A DNA stretch of 5,308 bases from NCBI GenBank assembly GCA_030623035.1, contig JAUXFK010000203.1, positions 1 to 5,308 of the forward strand, given 5' to 3'. The DNA is from Deltaproteobacteria bacterium (GTDB taxonomy: Bacteria; Desulfobacterota; UBA8473). Positions 4,311 to 5,308 of this stretch are shown here, one piece after another. How positions within the stretch are numbered: position 1 is the stretch's first letter; each line of letters starts with the position of its first letter. Position numbers and translations under genes: made by a program. The notes under the pieces are model-generated. The model was given only the letters and a program-made list of their open reading frames with translations. It had not been told where the DNA came from and did no database searches.

Positions 4311-4517
4311 TGGCAATAAGACAATGGCAGCAATTCTAATTAGTTTCCATCCAGGAATGATACTTTTTCGCAATCTCCTGCGTCAGTATGCGGGTTTGTT
4401 TGGGCGGCGTACGCGTCTTAACAGAACAGGCAACAATCAGAATTGCTGAGCCAACAGAACCTTAGAATCTCCAGTGATCTTACCCATTCCCCATTAATGC
4501 AACGTACTAAGAGGATC
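4284..4517. other. intergenic region between ihfA and the MerR-family gene
   Basis: These 234 bases hold no convincing gene. On the minus strand, ihfA ends at the right and the regulator starts at the left. Visible elements are the palindrome GCGTACGC (4407-4414) and a minus-strand hairpin CAGCAAT / ATTGTTG (about 4447-4430, one G-U pair) without a T-run. The size suggests the regulator has its own promoter rather than only readthrough from ihfA. Confidence 0.5.
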
Positions 4518-4793
4518 TCAGTTATTTAACATTCTCTTTAATACCTGACTTGGTCTGAATGTAAGCACCCTCCTGGCGGAGATTTCAATTTCATCCCCGG
4601 TTTGCGGGTTCCTGCCTCTTCTAGGGTCCTTATCTCTAAGGGTGAAATTTCCAAAGCCAGAGATCTTCACATTCTCGCCGGTTTCTAATTTCTCCTTTAT
4701 AATTTCAAAGACCGTCTCCACAATCTTTGCTGATTCCTTCTTGGAGATCCCAACGTTCTCATAAACATTTTCAATGATATCTGCTTTTGTCAT
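4518..4793 (-). CDS. ihfA: integration host factor alpha subunit (HU/IHF family)
   Basis: This 91-residue protein matches the HU/IHF fold over its whole length. The N-terminal helices MTKADIIENVYENVGISKKE...FEIIKEKLETGE (1-40) are followed by the strand KISGFGNF (43-50), the DNA-intercalating arm RRGRNPQTGDEI (58-69, with the RNP tip at 61-63) and the C-terminal ARRVLTFRPSQVLK (73-86). GRNP.TG..I.I.ARRV.TFRP is characteristic of the alpha subunit rather than HU. IHF sharply bends DNA at specific sites and assists transcription, replication initiation and integrase complexes. The ATG at 4793 has a strong GGGGGAG just upstream and lies 18 bases after the pheT stop, so the gene belongs to the pheT operon, as in many proteobacteria. 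An active partner (IhfB) must be encoded elsewhere. Confidence 0.93.
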   Translation of the reverse strand: MTKADIIENVYENVGISKKESAKIVETVFEIIKEKLETGENVKISGFGNFTLRDKDPRRGRNPQTGDEIEISARRVLTFRPSQVLKRMLNN

Positions 4794-4811
4794 AACTCCC
4801 CCTCTAATCTA

Positions 4812-5308
4812 TTACCTTATCCTGGCTCCCATATCTTCCAGCACTTTGGAGACCAATTTCTTATGTGCCTTATTAACCTCTTGGTCTGTTAGTGTACGCT
4901 TGAAGGACTGGTATTTAATGCGATAGGCGAGACTCTTTTCCCCCGAAGCAATAGGTTCCCCTTCGTATACGTCAAAAACCCGGATCTCTTTGACAAGCGA
5001 ATTGTTGCATCCGATGATCGTATCATAGATGTCTCTTGATTGAACATCTTCTTTCACTATCAATGCCATGTCCCTATAAATTGGTGGATATTTTGACAGA
5101 AGATTAATCTTCTTCTCACTAAAAGCGTGTTTGACCAGTAGATCAAAATCTATTTCGAAGATATGCGCAGTTTTCGATAGATCATGGTTTTCCAAGACTT
5201 CGGAATGAACTTCCCCTACGAAACCAATTTGAGTGTCCCCAATCATAATTGTAGAGGATTTGCCGGGATGTAAATAGGGGATATCTCCCGCACATGAGAA
5301 ATCACAAC
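4812..5308 (-). CDS. pheT: phenylalanyl-tRNA synthetase beta subunit, C-terminal part (5' end outside window)
   Basis: The frame is open from the right window edge to TAA at 4814-4812, giving 164 visible residues. An internal ATG at 5246 is not the start, because the conserved YLHPGKS motif (visible residues 11-17) lies before it. Next come IGFVGEVHSEV (about 27-37, usual form iG.lGElHP), the end of the synthetase-like core, and the C-terminal ferredoxin-fold anticodon-binding (FDX-ACB) domain over about the last 93 residues, starting KYPPIYRDMALIV and containing FDVYEGEPIASGEKSLAYRI and ...RTLTDQEVNKAHKKLV. The beta subunit, with PheS, forms the tetrameric enzyme that charges tRNA-Phe. In the usual arrangement the upstream gene would be pheS, and here ihfA follows after 18 bases. 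Nothing looks damaged in the visible part. Confidence 0.95.
   Translation of the reverse strand, partial: CDFSCAGDIPYLHPGKSSTIMIGDTQIGFVGEVHSEVLENHDLSKTAHIFEIDFDLLVKHAFSEKKINLLSKYPPIYRDMALIVKEDVQSRDIYDTIIGCNNSLVKEIRVFDVYEGEPIASGEKSLAYRIKYQSFKRTLTDQEVNKAHKKLVSKVLEDMGARIR

Noticed and set aside
4284..4373. 30-residue N-terminal extension of the MerR-family protein from a TTG start
   Set aside because: The Shine-Dalgarno is too close to the TTG, the extension is hydrophobic and unlike the family, and the ATG at 4283 gives the usual length.

Overview
The window is the junction between a bacterial chromosome and an integrated, plasmid-like mobile element. The chromosomal side (about 3807-5308, all on the minus strand) reads pheT (3' part) - ihfA - a small MerR-family regulator - tRNA-Pro(GGG). 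From memory, this order is typical of Desulfobacterota/Desulfuromonadota and related lineages. The window alone does not allow a firmer assignment.

The element side (1 to about 3806, all genes on the plus strand) holds, from left to right: the C-terminal part of a DnaB-like helicase ATPase, cut by the window edge; a possible 32-residue small ORF that bridges to the next gene; a 379-residue putative replication initiator of a family I do not recognise; three tandem 21-bp iterons that begin inside the last codons of that gene; an AT-rich intergenic stretch of about 400 bp with several hairpins, probably the replication origin and control region; a small helix-turn-helix excisionase-like protein with a TTG start; and a tyrosine recombinase gene directly after it. 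The recombinase gene ends 83 bp from the 3' (CCA) end of the tRNA-Pro gene, the classic position for a tRNA-targeting integrase. The other attachment site is not in the window, so the element extends to the left.

The likely logic is that the initiator binds the iterons and loads the element-encoded DnaB-like helicase on the excised circle, while the Xis-like protein and the integrase move the element in and out of tRNA-Pro. Three details deserve attention. The integrase is split by a -1 frameshift exactly at an A AAA AAC heptamer. It also has Ser where the first catalytic Arg is expected. Finally, a 9-nt piece of the iteron recurs in the loop of a hairpin just upstream of the excisionase gene, which could tie replication control to excision.
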